A program made the position numbers and the translations under genes. The notes below the pieces were generated by a model. The model had not been told where the DNA came from. It did not search any database and worked only from the letters and a program-made list of their open reading frames with translations. DNA of 64,000 nucleotides from DASVHS01 sp035468985 (GTDB lineage Bacteria; Acidobacteriota; Thermoanaerobaculia; Gp7-AA8), in the NCBI GenBank assembly GCA_035468985.1, contig DATISF010000038.1, positions 124,001 to 188,000 of the forward strand, given 5' to 3'. Shown piece after piece: positions 1-8,143 of this stretch (positions are counted from its first letter, which is position 1; each line of letters starts with the position of its first letter).

Positions 1-2
1 CG

Positions 3-2201
3 CAGATCGCTACGCCGCACGGCGACAACCACGACCTCTGGATCGCACCGAACGATCCGAACCGGATGATCGAGGCGAACGACGGCGGCGTGAATGTCAC
101 CACCGACGGCGGGATGAACTGGACGAAGCAGAACAATCAGCCGACGGCGCAGTTTTATCGCCTGTCGGTCGACACCGACTTCCCGTACCGCATTCTCGGA
201 CCGCAGCAGGACAACAGCGCCGTGCGCATCCGCCACCGGACGGGCGGCGGCGGCATCGGCGAGCGCGATTGGGAGCCGACCGCGGGCGGCGAGAGCGGCT
301 ACATCGTCGCCGATCCGAAGAATCCCGACGTCGTGTACGGCGGGTCGTACGGCGGTCTGCTCACCGTCGTCAATCACCGCACCGGCGAAGTACGCGACAT
401 CAATCCCTGGCCTGACAATCCGATGGGCGCGGGCGATGCGGAACTGAAGCATCGATTCCAGTGGAACTTCCCGATCTTCTTCTCGCCCAACGATCCGAAG
501 AAACTCTACGCCGCGTCGCAATACCTGCTCGAGACGACGAACGGCGGCGCGAGCTGGCGCCAGATCAGCCCGGATCTGACCCGCAATGAAAAGTCGAAGA
601 TGGGGCCGAGCGGTGGTCCGATCACCAAGGACAACACCAGCGTCGAGTACTACGGAACGATTTTCTATGGAGCGGAGTCGCCGGTCGAACCGGGAGTTCT
701 GTGGGCCGGATCCGACGACGGACTCGTGCACGTGTCGCGCGATGGCGGCGCACACTGGGACAACGTCACGCCGAAGGGCATGCCCGAATGGATCATGGTC
801 AACGAGATCGAGGCCAGCCCGACGGACAAAGGTGCCGCGTACCTCGCGGCTACGATGTACAAGTACGACGACTTCCATCCGTATCTCTACAAGACCGCGG
901 ATTACGGCAAGACGTGGACGAAGATCGTCGACGGGATTCCTGCAAGTGAATACACGCGTGTGATTCGCGCGGATCCGAAGCGCAAGGGTTTGCTGTTTGC
1001 CGGAACGGAGCGCGGCGTGTACGCGTCGTACGACGACGGCGCGCACTGGCAGTCGCTGCAGTTGAAACTCCCCGTCGTTCCGATTCACGACCTGCTCGTG
1101 CACGACGATGCGCTGATCCTCGCCACGCACGGACGCGGCTTCTGGATGCTCGACGACATCGAGCCGCTGCGGCAGCTCACCGGCGACCTCGCCTCGAAGC
1201 CGCTGTATGTCTTCACGCCGGCGATGACCTGGCGGATGGAAGGCGGCGGCCGGCGCGGGCCGCGCCGCGGCGCAGCGCTCGAAGGAACGAATCCGCCGGC
1301 CGGCGCGATCGTCGACTTCTATCTCCACGATCAGAAGCCGGGCACGAAGGTCTCCGTCGCCTTCCTCGGCCCTGACGGCAAAGTGATTCGCGAGCTGAAA
1401 GGTGACGTGCAGGCCGAAGCGCCCAAGCCGCGTGAGTTGAAAGCGGGTGTGGCGCCGCCGACGCCGGCGACGACCGAGGCCGTGAAATCCGAAGGCGCTC
1501 CTTCCGAAGAGAATCCTCCCGAAAAGCCGGAGCGCGAAGAAGAGGACAAAGACAAACTCACCGACATCACCAACGGCCACAATCGCGTGGCCTGGGATCT
1601 CCGCTATCCCGACGCGAAGAAGTTCCCGGCCATCGTCCTCTGGGCGGGCAGCACGATCGGCCCGCGGGTTCTGCCCGGGACCTACACGGTTCGAGTGATG
1701 GCGGGAGATCAGACCGTGAGCGCGCCGATGGAGATCCGCCAGGACCCGCGCACGAGCGCATCGCCCGCCGATCTCAAGGCGCAGTTCGATTTCGTGAAGT
1801 CGGTCTACGACAAACTCTCGGACGTCAATGGCCAGATCGCGCGCATCCGGGAGGTGCGGAAATCGCTCACCGATCTCAAGAAGCGCGAGAAGCCCGTCGG
1901 CGATGCCGCGAAAGAGCTCGACAAGAAGATGACCGCGGTCGAGGAGGCGCTGTACCAGACGAAGCTCAAGAGCTCGCAGGACCCGCTGAACTACCCGATC
2001 CGCCTGAACGATAAACTCGCCGGCGTCGGCGACTCCGCCTCGGCCGGCTTCTACGCGCCGACCGCGCAGCAGATCGCCGTGCGCGACGAGCTCGTGCAAA
2101 AGATCGATGCCCAGCTGGCGACCCTGAAGTCGATCTGGGACAACGACCTGCCCGCGTTCAACAAGCTGGTACGGGATCAGAATGTGCCCGCGGTGAAGTG
2201 A
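3..2201 (+). CDS. VPS10/BNR-repeat secreted beta-propeller protein, 3' part only
   Basis: The reading frame is open to the left edge, so the start lies outside the window and about 732 C-terminal residues are visible. Asp-box repeats of the S/T-x-D-x-G-x-x-W type recur (TTDGGMNWTK, TTNGGASWRQ, SRDGGAHWDN, TADYGKTWTK, SYDDGAHWQS), the hallmark of BNR/sortilin-type propellers. A block ILATHGRGFWMLDD closes the propeller and an Ig-like C-terminal part contains NRVAWDLRYP, followed by a helical tail. The same two blocks occur in the genes at 4304 and 19044, so this is one of three paralogues. Such proteins are usually exported in Acidobacteriota and often labelled glycosyl hydrolase, but no catalytic residue can be assigned; extracellular ligand or polymer binding is an inference. 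The stop overlaps the next gene by 4 nt. Confidence 0.88.
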   Translation, partial: QIATPHGDNHDLWIAPNDPNRMIEANDGGVNVTTDGGMNWTKQNNQPTAQFYRLSVDTDFPYRILGPQQDNSAVRIRHRTGGGGIGERDWEPTAGGESGYIVADPKNPDVVYGGSYGGLLTVVNHRTGEVRDINPWPDNPMGAGDAELKHRFQWNFPIFFSPNDPKKLYAASQYLLETTNGGASWRQISPDLTRNEKSKMGPSGGPITKDNTSVEYYGTIFYGAESPVEPGVLWAGSDDGLVHVSRDGGAHWDNVTPKGMPEWIMVNEIEASPTDKGAAYLAATMYKYDDFHPYLYKTADYGKTWTKIVDGIPASEYTRVIRADPKRKGLLFAGTERGVYASYDDGAHWQSLQLKLPVVPIHDLLVHDDALILATHGRGFWMLDDIEPLRQLTGDLASKPLYVFTPAMTWRMEGGGRRGPRRGAALEGTNPPAGAIVDFYLHDQKPGTKVSVAFLGPDGKVIRELKGDVQAEAPKPRELKAGVAPPTPATTEAVKSEGAPSEENPPEKPEREEEDKDKLTDITNGHNRVAWDLRYPDAKKFPAIVLWAGSTIGPRVLPGTYTVRVMAGDQTVSAPMEIRQDPRTSASPADLKAQFDFVKSVYDKLSDVNGQIARIREVRKSLTDLKKREKPVGDAAKELDKKMTAVEEALYQTKLKSSQDPLNYPIRLNDKLAGVGDSASAGFYAPTAQQIAVRDELVQKIDAQLATLKSIWDNDLPAFNKLVRDQNVPAVK

Positions 2202-3217
2202 GTGAGACGGCTGGCGAATCGCGTCCCCTCCACCTCCACATCCTCCGCGCCGTGCCGATGGTCATCATCCTCGGCCTGCTGGTGTGGTTTCTCCTGCCGC
2301 GGCTCGACACGATCGAGAACTCGATCAAGACGCTGCGCACTCTCCGGCCATGGGCGATCGCATTCGCCCTGGCCATGGAGGCGCTGAGCTACACCGCGAT
2401 GGGGGCGCTGCTGCAGTCGGTCGTGTGCCTGACGCGCCACGACCGGATCGCCCTGCGGCGCTCGATCGCCATCGAGATCGGCGCCGGGGCGGTGTCGATC
2501 GTCGCTGCCGGTGTGCTTGGATTCGGGGCGGCGATCTACAAGTGGACGCGCAACGACGGCGTGTCGCAGGAGACGTCGATGCTGGCGAGCTGGCTGCCGT
2601 CGATGTTCGACACCGTCACGCTGGCCGTGTTCGCGCTGGCGGGCGCGGTCGAGTTGTTGCTCTTCCACCGCCTGTCACGTCCGACGATGATCGCGCTGAC
2701 GATCGTGATCTCCGTGCTCGCGATTGCGATCGCGGCGATCATCCTGCTGCTCGCGAAAAGCGACTGGCTGCTGGCGATCGCGCATCGCAGCACGCGGCTG
2801 CTCATGCGGATTCACCTGCTCAAAGACGACACGCTGCTGATCGAGGCTGCCGAGCGCGCCGCGAACACATGGCATCACATGCGGAGGGGCGGTTGGATCC
2901 GTCCGATGTCGTGTTCGCTGCTGGTGCTGACGTTCGACCTGCTTTGCCTGCGGTACGCGTTTCTGGCGGCGGGATTCTCTCCCCACATCTCGATGCTCCT
3001 CGCCGGGTACGGCGTTCCCATTCTCCTCGGCCGCGCCAGTTTTCTGCCGGGCGGGATCGCCATCATCGAAGTGGCGATGGCGGCTCTGTTCGGAGGGCTC
3101 GGGGTTCCGGCGAGCATTGCGGTCGTCGCCGTGCTGACCTACCGGCTGATTTCGTTCTGGCTGCCGGCGCTCGTCGGAATCCCGATCGCCATCACGCTGC
3201 AATCACGGCGGACATAG
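2198..3217 (+). CDS. Lysylphosphatidylglycerol synthase TM-region / UPF0104 flippase-like membrane protein
   Basis: A 339-residue polytopic inner-membrane protein. It starts with GTG in a GTGA overlap with the preceding stop, so translation is probably coupled. Hydrophobic segments are spread along the chain (first near residues 15-33) and the C-terminal LPGGIAIIEVAMAALFGG segment followed by an S-x-x-V-x-x-L-T-Y-R-L run is typical of the LPG_synthase_TM (UPF0104) family, which includes the flippase half of MprF and proposed lipid or isoprenoid-linked sugar transporters. The aminoacyl-transfer half of MprF is absent, so only membrane transport of a lipid-linked substrate is supported. The substrate is unknown. 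Confidence 0.8.
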   Translation: MSETAGESRPLHLHILRAVPMVIILGLLVWFLLPRLDTIENSIKTLRTLRPWAIAFALAMEALSYTAMGALLQSVVCLTRHDRIALRRSIAIEIGAGAVSIVAAGVLGFGAAIYKWTRNDGVSQETSMLASWLPSMFDTVTLAVFALAGAVELLLFHRLSRPTMIALTIVISVLAIAIAAIILLLAKSDWLLAIAHRSTRLLMRIHLLKDDTLLIEAAERAANTWHHMRRGGWIRPMSCSLLVLTFDLLCLRYAFLAAGFSPHISMLLAGYGVPILLGRASFLPGGIAIIEVAMAALFGGLGVPASIAVVAVLTYRLISFWLPALVGIPIAITLQSRRT

Positions 3218-3259
3218 GGCCGACTCTCAGTCGGCCGGGCCGGCTGGAGAGCCGGCCCC
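3218..3259. repeat. Two tandem palindromes in a convergent gap
   Basis: Two back-to-back hairpins fill the gap between the converging genes ending at 3217 and 3263. The first pairs GGCCGAC (3218-3224) with GTCGGCC (3230-3236); the second pairs GGGCCGGCT (3237-3245) with AGCCGGCCC starting at 3250. There is no T-tract, so they are better read as dispersed intergenic palindromes that may also slow transcription from both sides. The layout resembles the pair at 25871-25923. Confidence 0.7.
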
Positions 3260-3262
3260 ACA

Positions 3263-3724
3263 TCAGTTCTGATCGCGCTCCACGTTGCCGGAATCGCCGG
3301 TCTGGTGCTCGGCGATCTGCCAGCGGAGAAAGTCCTGAACCGCTTTCAACGCTTCGGCGTCCGTCGTGCGGATGCGCACGCGCGCGCCGGCAGGCAACTC
3401 TTCATACCGGTATTGGATGGCATTGGTGAGTCGCTGCATCGTTGCGACGCCGGCAGGCGTCTTGTCGTGCACGAAATGCGGCGTGGAGAAGTCGCTCTTC
3501 GTGAACTCCGACGCGATCGACTGCAGGTGTTTGCGGATGGCGGCGATCGTCGCGGCGTCGGATTCCTTCGTGGCCCGAAGCTCGATCGCACCGCCGTCGT
3601 CGAACAGCCGGAAGGCATGTTTCGAGGACTCATGCGAGAAGCCGAAGGTGTCATGCCGGGCCTCGGCCATGTGTTGTTCGTGCAGCGGACAGACAGCGAG
3701 AAGAAGCAGCAATGCGGTGATCAT
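3263..3724 (-). CDS. Small exported protein paired with a MerR regulator
   Basis: 153 residues with a short hydrophobic N-terminus (MITALLLLLAVC) that looks like a signal peptide, then a soluble domain with conserved-looking HAFRLFDDGGAIEL, HFVHDKTPAGV and AIQYRYEELPAGARVRIRT stretches. Proteins like this are common in Acidobacteriota, often beside MerR regulators, and are sometimes misnamed aspartate carbamoyltransferase; no carbamoyl-phosphate motif is present and that name should not be used. Several His residues lie in the N-terminal part (HEQHMAEARH), compatible with metal binding but not proof. The start ATG overlaps the merR-type stop by 4 nt (ATGA), so it is the second gene of a two-gene operon. 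Confidence 0.7.
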   Translation of the reverse strand: MITALLLLLAVCPLHEQHMAEARHDTFGFSHESSKHAFRLFDDGGAIELRATKESDAATIAAIRKHLQSIASEFTKSDFSTPHFVHDKTPAGVATMQRLTNAIQYRYEELPAGARVRIRTTDAEALKAVQDFLRWQIAEHQTGDSGNVERDQN

Positions 3725-4152
3725 CAGTTCGTCCTCCGTTCAACATCGTTGAGAGATTCGAGGAGGTGCGCGAGCTCGCCCGCGGGCGTCGCCTCCAGAC
3801 GTTGCTTCCAGCTTTCGATCGTCGAGGCCAGCGCTTCGCGGACGGCCACCATCTCGCGGATGCGCTCCTCGAGCTCGTCGAGCTTCTTCACCGCGAGCGC
3901 GCGCACCTCGCCGCATGGCGTCTGCCCTGCCGCACGCTTCTTGAAGATGCGCGCCAGCTCGTCGAGCGTGAATCCGATCCGGAGCGCGCGGCGGACCATG
4001 AGCACGCCGGCGATCGCGGTCTGTGGATAGCGGCGATAGCCGTTCGCGTCACGATGTGCCTCCGGAATGACCCGCAGACGCTCGTAGTGACGGATCGTGT
4101 CAACGCTGACGCCGCACGCCTTTGCCACTTCCCCGATGCGCAGATCGTTCAT
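3724..4152 (-). CDS. MerR-family transcriptional regulator, heavy-metal-type
   Basis: 142 residues. An N-terminal winged helix-turn-helix (RIGEVAKACGVSVDTIRHYER, about residues 5-25, then GYRRYP) is the MerR DNA-binding signature. It is followed by the MerR dimerisation helix and a C-terminal PCGEVRALAVKKLDELEERI-like coiled coil, as in metal-responsive members. Only one Cys (in PCGEV) is visible in the effector region where CueR, ZntR and CadR have two, so the effector is uncertain. It lies first in an operon with the small exported protein and sits behind a promoter with a 19-bp spacer, typical of an autoregulated MerR target. No Shine-Dalgarno precedes the ATG. Confidence 0.88.
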   Translation of the reverse strand: MNDLRIGEVAKACGVSVDTIRHYERLRVIPEAHRDANGYRRYPQTAIAGVLMVRRALRIGFTLDELARIFKKRAAGQTPCGEVRALAVKKLDELEERIREMVAVREALASTIESWKQRLEATPAGELAHLLESLNDVERRTN

Positions 4153-4160
4153 CGCCCATC

Positions 4161-4191
4161 ACGTTAGGCCCTCGAACCGCTCCAGGGTCAA
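4161..4191 (-). promoter_or_regulatory. MerR-type promoter with 19-bp spacer and dyad operator
   Basis: On the minus strand, TTGACC (4191-4186) and TAACGT (4166-4161) are separated by exactly 19 bp rather than 17. The spacer region (4169-4187) is an imperfect dyad, CCCTGGAGC/G/GTTCGAGGG, with CCCT and AGGG at its ends, closely resembling CueR/ZntR operators. MerR activators untwist such over-long promoters. The -10 hexamer ends 8 nt from the regulator ATG at 4152, so the transcript should be leaderless or nearly so. Confidence 0.68.
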
Positions 4192-4303
4192 TGAGAGGGC
4201 TGGCGAGTTGACGGGAAGTTGACAGGGGGGGCCTCCCGCCCGGATCCGCGAACTTCGACGCTATTCGACGGACTCAGCGGACTTTAGCTACCATTCGCGT
4301 CCT

Positions 4304-7300
4304 ATGAAATCGACGATCGCGACCCTGCTGTGTCTCCTCGCTGCCGCCACGTCGTTCGGTGCCGCGCCTTACGAAGAGAAAACGTTTGCCGGCCTCGAGC
4401 TCCGTCCGATCGGACCGGCGTTCACGTCCGGGCGTGTCGTCGACATCGCCGTCGACGGGCACGACGCGCGCACCTGGTTCGTCGCTACCGCATCGGGCGG
4501 CGTCTGGAAAACCACGAACGCCGGCACGACGTTCACGCCCGTGTTCGACGATCAGCCTTCGTTCTCGATCGGCTGCGTGGCCATCGATCCGCACAGCCCG
4601 CTCACCGTCTGGGCCGGCACCGGCGAGAACACCAGCCAGCGCTCGGTGTCGATGGGCGACGGCGTGTACAAGTCGGTCGATGGCGGAAAGACCTGGAAGA
4701 ACGTCGGGCTTCCAAAGTCGGAGCACATCGGCAAGATCATCATCGACCCGCGGGACTCGAACGTCGTGTACGTCGCGGCGCAGGGACCGCTGTGGGCGCC
4801 GGGCGGCGACCGCGGTCTCTACAAGACGACCGACGGCGGAAAAACGTGGAAGCCGATTCTCACGATCAGCGAGAACACCGGCGTCACCGACGTCGTCTTC
4901 GATCCGTCGAATCCCGACGCGCTTTACGCCGCGTCCTATCAGCGGCGGCGCCACGTCTTCACGCTGATCGACGGCGGGCCGGAATCGGCGATCTACAAGT
5001 CGGCCGACGCCGGCGCGACCTGGACGAAGCTCGAGAAGAACGGGCTGCCGAAAGAGCAGATGGGACGCATCGGCCTGGCCGTGGCGCGGAACAACCCGAA
5101 GATCGTCTACGCCACGATCGAGTCGACGCGCAAGGCCGGCGGCTTCTTCCGTTCGAAGGATGGCGGCGCGAACTGGGAAAAGATGAACGACTACGTCGCC
5201 AGCAGTCCCCAGTACTACCAGGAGATCTTCGTCGACCCGAACGACGACGATCGCATCTATACCGCCGATGTCTGGATCAAAGTCAGCGACGACGGGGGAA
5301 AAACCTGGCGCAAGATCAACGAGACCAACAAACATCCCGACAACCACATCGTCTGGATCGATCCCGCGAACAGCGACCACCTGATCGTCGGATGCGACGG
5401 CGGCATCTACGAGAGCTTCGACCGCGCCACATCCTGGAATTTCAAAGCGAACCTTCCGGTGACGCAGTTCTACCGCGTGGCCGCCGACGATGCCCTTCCG
5501 TTCTACAGCGTCTACGGCGGCACGCAGGACAACTTCAGCCTCGGCGGCCCGGCCCGCACGCCGAGCGCGCAGGGCATCACGAACGCCGACTGGTACGTGA
5601 CGCAGGGTGGCGACGGATTCCGCTCCATGCCGGATCCGAAAGACCCGAACATCATCTACGCCGAATCGCAGAACGGCGGCCTGGTGCGATTCGACAAACG
5701 GACCGGCGAGCAGCTCGACATTCAGCCGCAGCCGACCGGCACGATGGAGCCGCTCCGGCTGAACTGGGACTCGCCGCTCATCGTCAGCCCGCACAACAGC
5801 AACCGCATCTACTTCGCCGCGCAGTATCTCTTCCGGAGCGATGACCGCGGCAACACCTGGAAGCCGGTCAGCGGCGATCTCACCCGCCACATCGATCGCA
5901 ACACGCTCCCGGTCATGGGACGAGTGTGGGGCCTCGACGCGGTTGCCAAAGGCGCATCGACATCGTGGTACGGCAACATCATCTCGCTCGCCGAATCGGC
6001 GCTGAACGAGGGGCTGATCTACGCCGGCACCGATGACGGCCTCATTCAAGTGACGGAGGATGGTGGAGCGAACTGGCGGAAGATCGACAAGATCGCCGGC
6101 GTGCCGGACATGAGCTACGTCTCCCGGCTCGAGACTTCCTCACACGATGCGAACGCCGTCTACGCCGCGTTCGACAATCACAAGGCCGGCGACTTCAGGC
6201 CCTACGTGTTCAAGAGCATCGATCGCGGCAAGACGTGGACGTCGATCACCGGCGATCTTCCCCAGCGCGGCAGCGCGCATGCGGTCGTCGAAGACACCGT
6301 CGATCCGAAACTGCTGTTCGCCGGGACGGAGTACGGCCTCTTCTTCACGCAGAACGGCGGAACGAACTGGACGCAGCTCAAGGGAAACTTCCCGACGATC
6401 GCGGTGCGCGACCTCTGGATTCAGAAGCGCAGGAACGATCTCGTGCTCGCCACATTCGGCCGCGGCTTCTGGGTCCTCGACGATTACAGCGTCCTGCGAA
6501 CGATGTCGCCCGACGCGGCGAAAGCGGAGCTGACGCTGTTCCCTGCGCGCGACGCCGATCTCTACGTCGAGCGCGCACCCCTCGGCCTCCCCGGCAAGTC
6601 GTTCCAGGGCGACTCGTACTTCACCGCGCCGAACCCGCCGTTCGGTGCGGTGTTCACCTACTACCTCAAGGACGAGATCAAGACGAAAAAGAAGCAGCGA
6701 TGGGAAACGGAGTCGCAAGTCGAGAAAGCCGGCGGCAACGAGCCGGTGAAGGATCCGACATGGGAACAGCTGCGCGCCGAGGAGCGGGAGGTCGAGCCGG
6801 CGGTGGAGTTCATCGTGTCCGATGAGGAAGGGAACGTGGTGCGGCGCGTCACCGGACCGGTGAAGGCCGGCTTCCATCGCGTCGCGTGGGACCTCCGCTA
6901 TCCGCCGCCCTCACCGATCGAGCTGAAGGAACCGGAGCCGAATCCGTTCTCGCCACCTCCTCCGGGCCCGCTGGCCGCGCCGGGCAAGTACACCGTGCGC
7001 ATCGCCAAACGAGTCGACGGCGTGGAGACCGTCATCGGCAATCCGCAGACGTTCAGCGTCGTGCCTCTCTACCTGCCGATCATGCAGGAGAGCGATCGCG
7101 CCGCGGTCCTCGACTTCCAGCAGAAGGCCGCGCGCCTGCAACGTGCCGTCATGGGCGCCGACAAGGCGACCGGCGAAGCACTCACGCGGATGAAGTACAT
7201 CCGGCGCGCGCTCGATCAGATGCAGAACGTCGATCCCAAGCTGCTCGCGCAGGTCAACGCGGTCGAGACCGCGCTGCACGACATCGACGACGAGATCAAC

Positions 7301-7558
7301 GGCGATCCGATCCTGCGCTCGCATAACGAGCCCTCGCCTCCCTCGCTCATGGACCGCGTCAACACCTCGGTCGGAGTGCTGACGACCACATCCGCGCCGA
7401 CGACGACCGAACGCCAGGCGCTGACGCTCGCTCACGACGAAGCGGTGAAGATGCTCGACCACCTGCGCAGGACGGTGGAGACGGACCTCGGAGGGATCGA
7501 GAAGCAGCTCAACGCTGCCGGTGCACCGTGGACGCCGGGGAGAATTCCGGAGTTGTGA
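4304..7558 (+). CDS. VPS10/BNR-repeat secreted beta-propeller protein
   Basis: 1,084 residues with a signal peptide (MKSTIATLLCLLAAATSFGA). About eleven Asp-box motifs can be picked out, including SVDGGKTWKN, TTDGGKTWKP, SADAGATWTK, SKDGGANWEK, SDDGGKTWRK, TEDGGANWRK and SIDRGKTWTS, consistent with two ten-bladed or similar VPS10-like propellers. A LATFGRGFWVLDD block follows, then an Ig-like region with HRVAWDLRYPPP (near residue 860) and a helical C-terminus. The architecture matches the truncated gene at 3-2201 and that at 19044-22001. The product should act outside the cytoplasm; its ligand or substrate is unknown and no glycosidase residues are identifiable. There is no obvious Shine-Dalgarno; TACCAT lies 9 nt before the ATG. 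Confidence 0.9.
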   Translation: MKSTIATLLCLLAAATSFGAAPYEEKTFAGLELRPIGPAFTSGRVVDIAVDGHDARTWFVATASGGVWKTTNAGTTFTPVFDDQPSFSIGCVAIDPHSPLTVWAGTGENTSQRSVSMGDGVYKSVDGGKTWKNVGLPKSEHIGKIIIDPRDSNVVYVAAQGPLWAPGGDRGLYKTTDGGKTWKPILTISENTGVTDVVFDPSNPDALYAASYQRRRHVFTLIDGGPESAIYKSADAGATWTKLEKNGLPKEQMGRIGLAVARNNPKIVYATIESTRKAGGFFRSKDGGANWEKMNDYVASSPQYYQEIFVDPNDDDRIYTADVWIKVSDDGGKTWRKINETNKHPDNHIVWIDPANSDHLIVGCDGGIYESFDRATSWNFKANLPVTQFYRVAADDALPFYSVYGGTQDNFSLGGPARTPSAQGITNADWYVTQGGDGFRSMPDPKDPNIIYAESQNGGLVRFDKRTGEQLDIQPQPTGTMEPLRLNWDSPLIVSPHNSNRIYFAAQYLFRSDDRGNTWKPVSGDLTRHIDRNTLPVMGRVWGLDAVAKGASTSWYGNIISLAESALNEGLIYAGTDDGLIQVTEDGGANWRKIDKIAGVPDMSYVSRLETSSHDANAVYAAFDNHKAGDFRPYVFKSIDRGKTWTSITGDLPQRGSAHAVVEDTVDPKLLFAGTEYGLFFTQNGGTNWTQLKGNFPTIAVRDLWIQKRRNDLVLATFGRGFWVLDDYSVLRTMSPDAAKAELTLFPARDADLYVERAPLGLPGKSFQGDSYFTAPNPPFGAVFTYYLKDEIKTKKKQRWETESQVEKAGGNEPVKDPTWEQLRAEEREVEPAVEFIVSDEEGNVVRRVTGPVKAGFHRVAWDLRYPPPSPIELKEPEPNPFSPPPPGPLAAPGKYTVRIAKRVDGVETVIGNPQTFSVVPLYLPIMQESDRAAVLDFQQKAARLQRAVMGADKATGEALTRMKYIRRALDQMQNVDPKLLAQVNAVETALHDIDDEINGDPILRSHNEPSPPSLMDRVNTSVGVLTTTSAPTTTERQALTLAHDEAVKMLDHLRRTVETDLGGIEKQLNAAGAPWTPGRIPEL

Positions 7559-7562
7559 CATC

Positions 7563-7608
7563 GTCATCCTGAGCCCCGGATTTCGCGCTCTGCGGCGCTC
7601 AGAATGAC
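7563..7608. repeat. Short copy of the GTCATCCTGAG palindromic repeat
   Basis: GTCATCCTGAG (7563-7573) and CTCAGAATGAC (7598-7608) are inverted ends of a short palindromic element between the VPS10-like gene and the macro-domain gene. Related elements lie at 22030-22113 and 48743-48802. Confidence 0.65.
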
Positions 7609-7615
7609 CTGAACC

Positions 7616-8143
7616 ATGCACATCTCCATCTTCCACGGCGACATCGCCGACGTGCAGGCCGATGCGGTCTGCACGTCAACCAATCCCCGCCTGTCGCTGA
7701 TGATGGGAACGGGTGCCTCGATCCGCGATCGCGGCGGATTCGAGGTGCTTCGCGCGTGCGAGCAGCTCATCGAACAGGAGAGAAACCGGTCCGGCCGCAG
7801 CGTTCTGCCGGTCGGATCGGCGCATGCCACGACCGCCGGCGCGCTGCCGTTCAAGTTGGCGATCCATTGCATCGCCAGCGACGCGAACCATCACGTGTCG
7901 TCGCCCGACATCGTCCGCAGCTGCGTGAGGAACGCGCTGCGCATCGCCGCGGAGAACGGCTGCGCGAGCATTGCCATGCCGGTGTTCGCCGCCGGTCACG
8001 CGCGGCTGCGATTCGACCTGGCGTTGAAGACGATGCTCGAGACGCTCCGCGATTCGGACTCGACGGTGAATGAAGTCACGATCGCGGTGAACGATCTCGA
8101 CCGCGCCGAAGCGGCGCGCGCGATCGTCGCGTCGAGCACGTAG
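7616..8143 (+). CDS. Macro-domain protein (ADP-ribose binding)
   Basis: 175 residues, essentially one macro domain. The N-terminal ISIFHGDIADVQADAVCTST matches the strand/loop G-D-I-t-x-x-x-x-D-A-I-V-N element that binds adenine, and LMMGTGASIRDRGG matches the glycine-rich ribose/diphosphate loop. LPVGSAHATTAGALPF resembles the typical G-x-A-x-x-T-x-g-x-L motif and SIAMPVFAAGHAR corresponds to the P-x-x-g-t-G loop. The Asn of the usual VNaaN loop is replaced by TSTN, so hydrolase activity is uncertain while ligand binding is plausible. It stands alone and abuts the converging serine hydrolase without any gap. Confidence 0.78.
   Translation: MHISIFHGDIADVQADAVCTSTNPRLSLMMGTGASIRDRGGFEVLRACEQLIEQERNRSGRSVLPVGSAHATTAGALPFKLAIHCIASDANHHVSSPDIVRSCVRNALRIAAENGCASIAMPVFAAGHARLRFDLALKTMLETLRDSDSTVNEVTIAVNDLDRAEAARAIVASST

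Noticed and set aside
2284..3429. 381-codon frame over the flippase-like gene
   Set aside because: Arg/Ala/His-rich shadow; the supported frame has the UPF0104 C-terminal motif and membrane segments.
4274..6049. 591-codon open frame on the minus strand opposite the VPS10-like gene
   Set aside because: Composition is Arg/Val/Asp-rich shadow of the GC-rich plus-strand gene; no motif, start signal or neighbour supports it.
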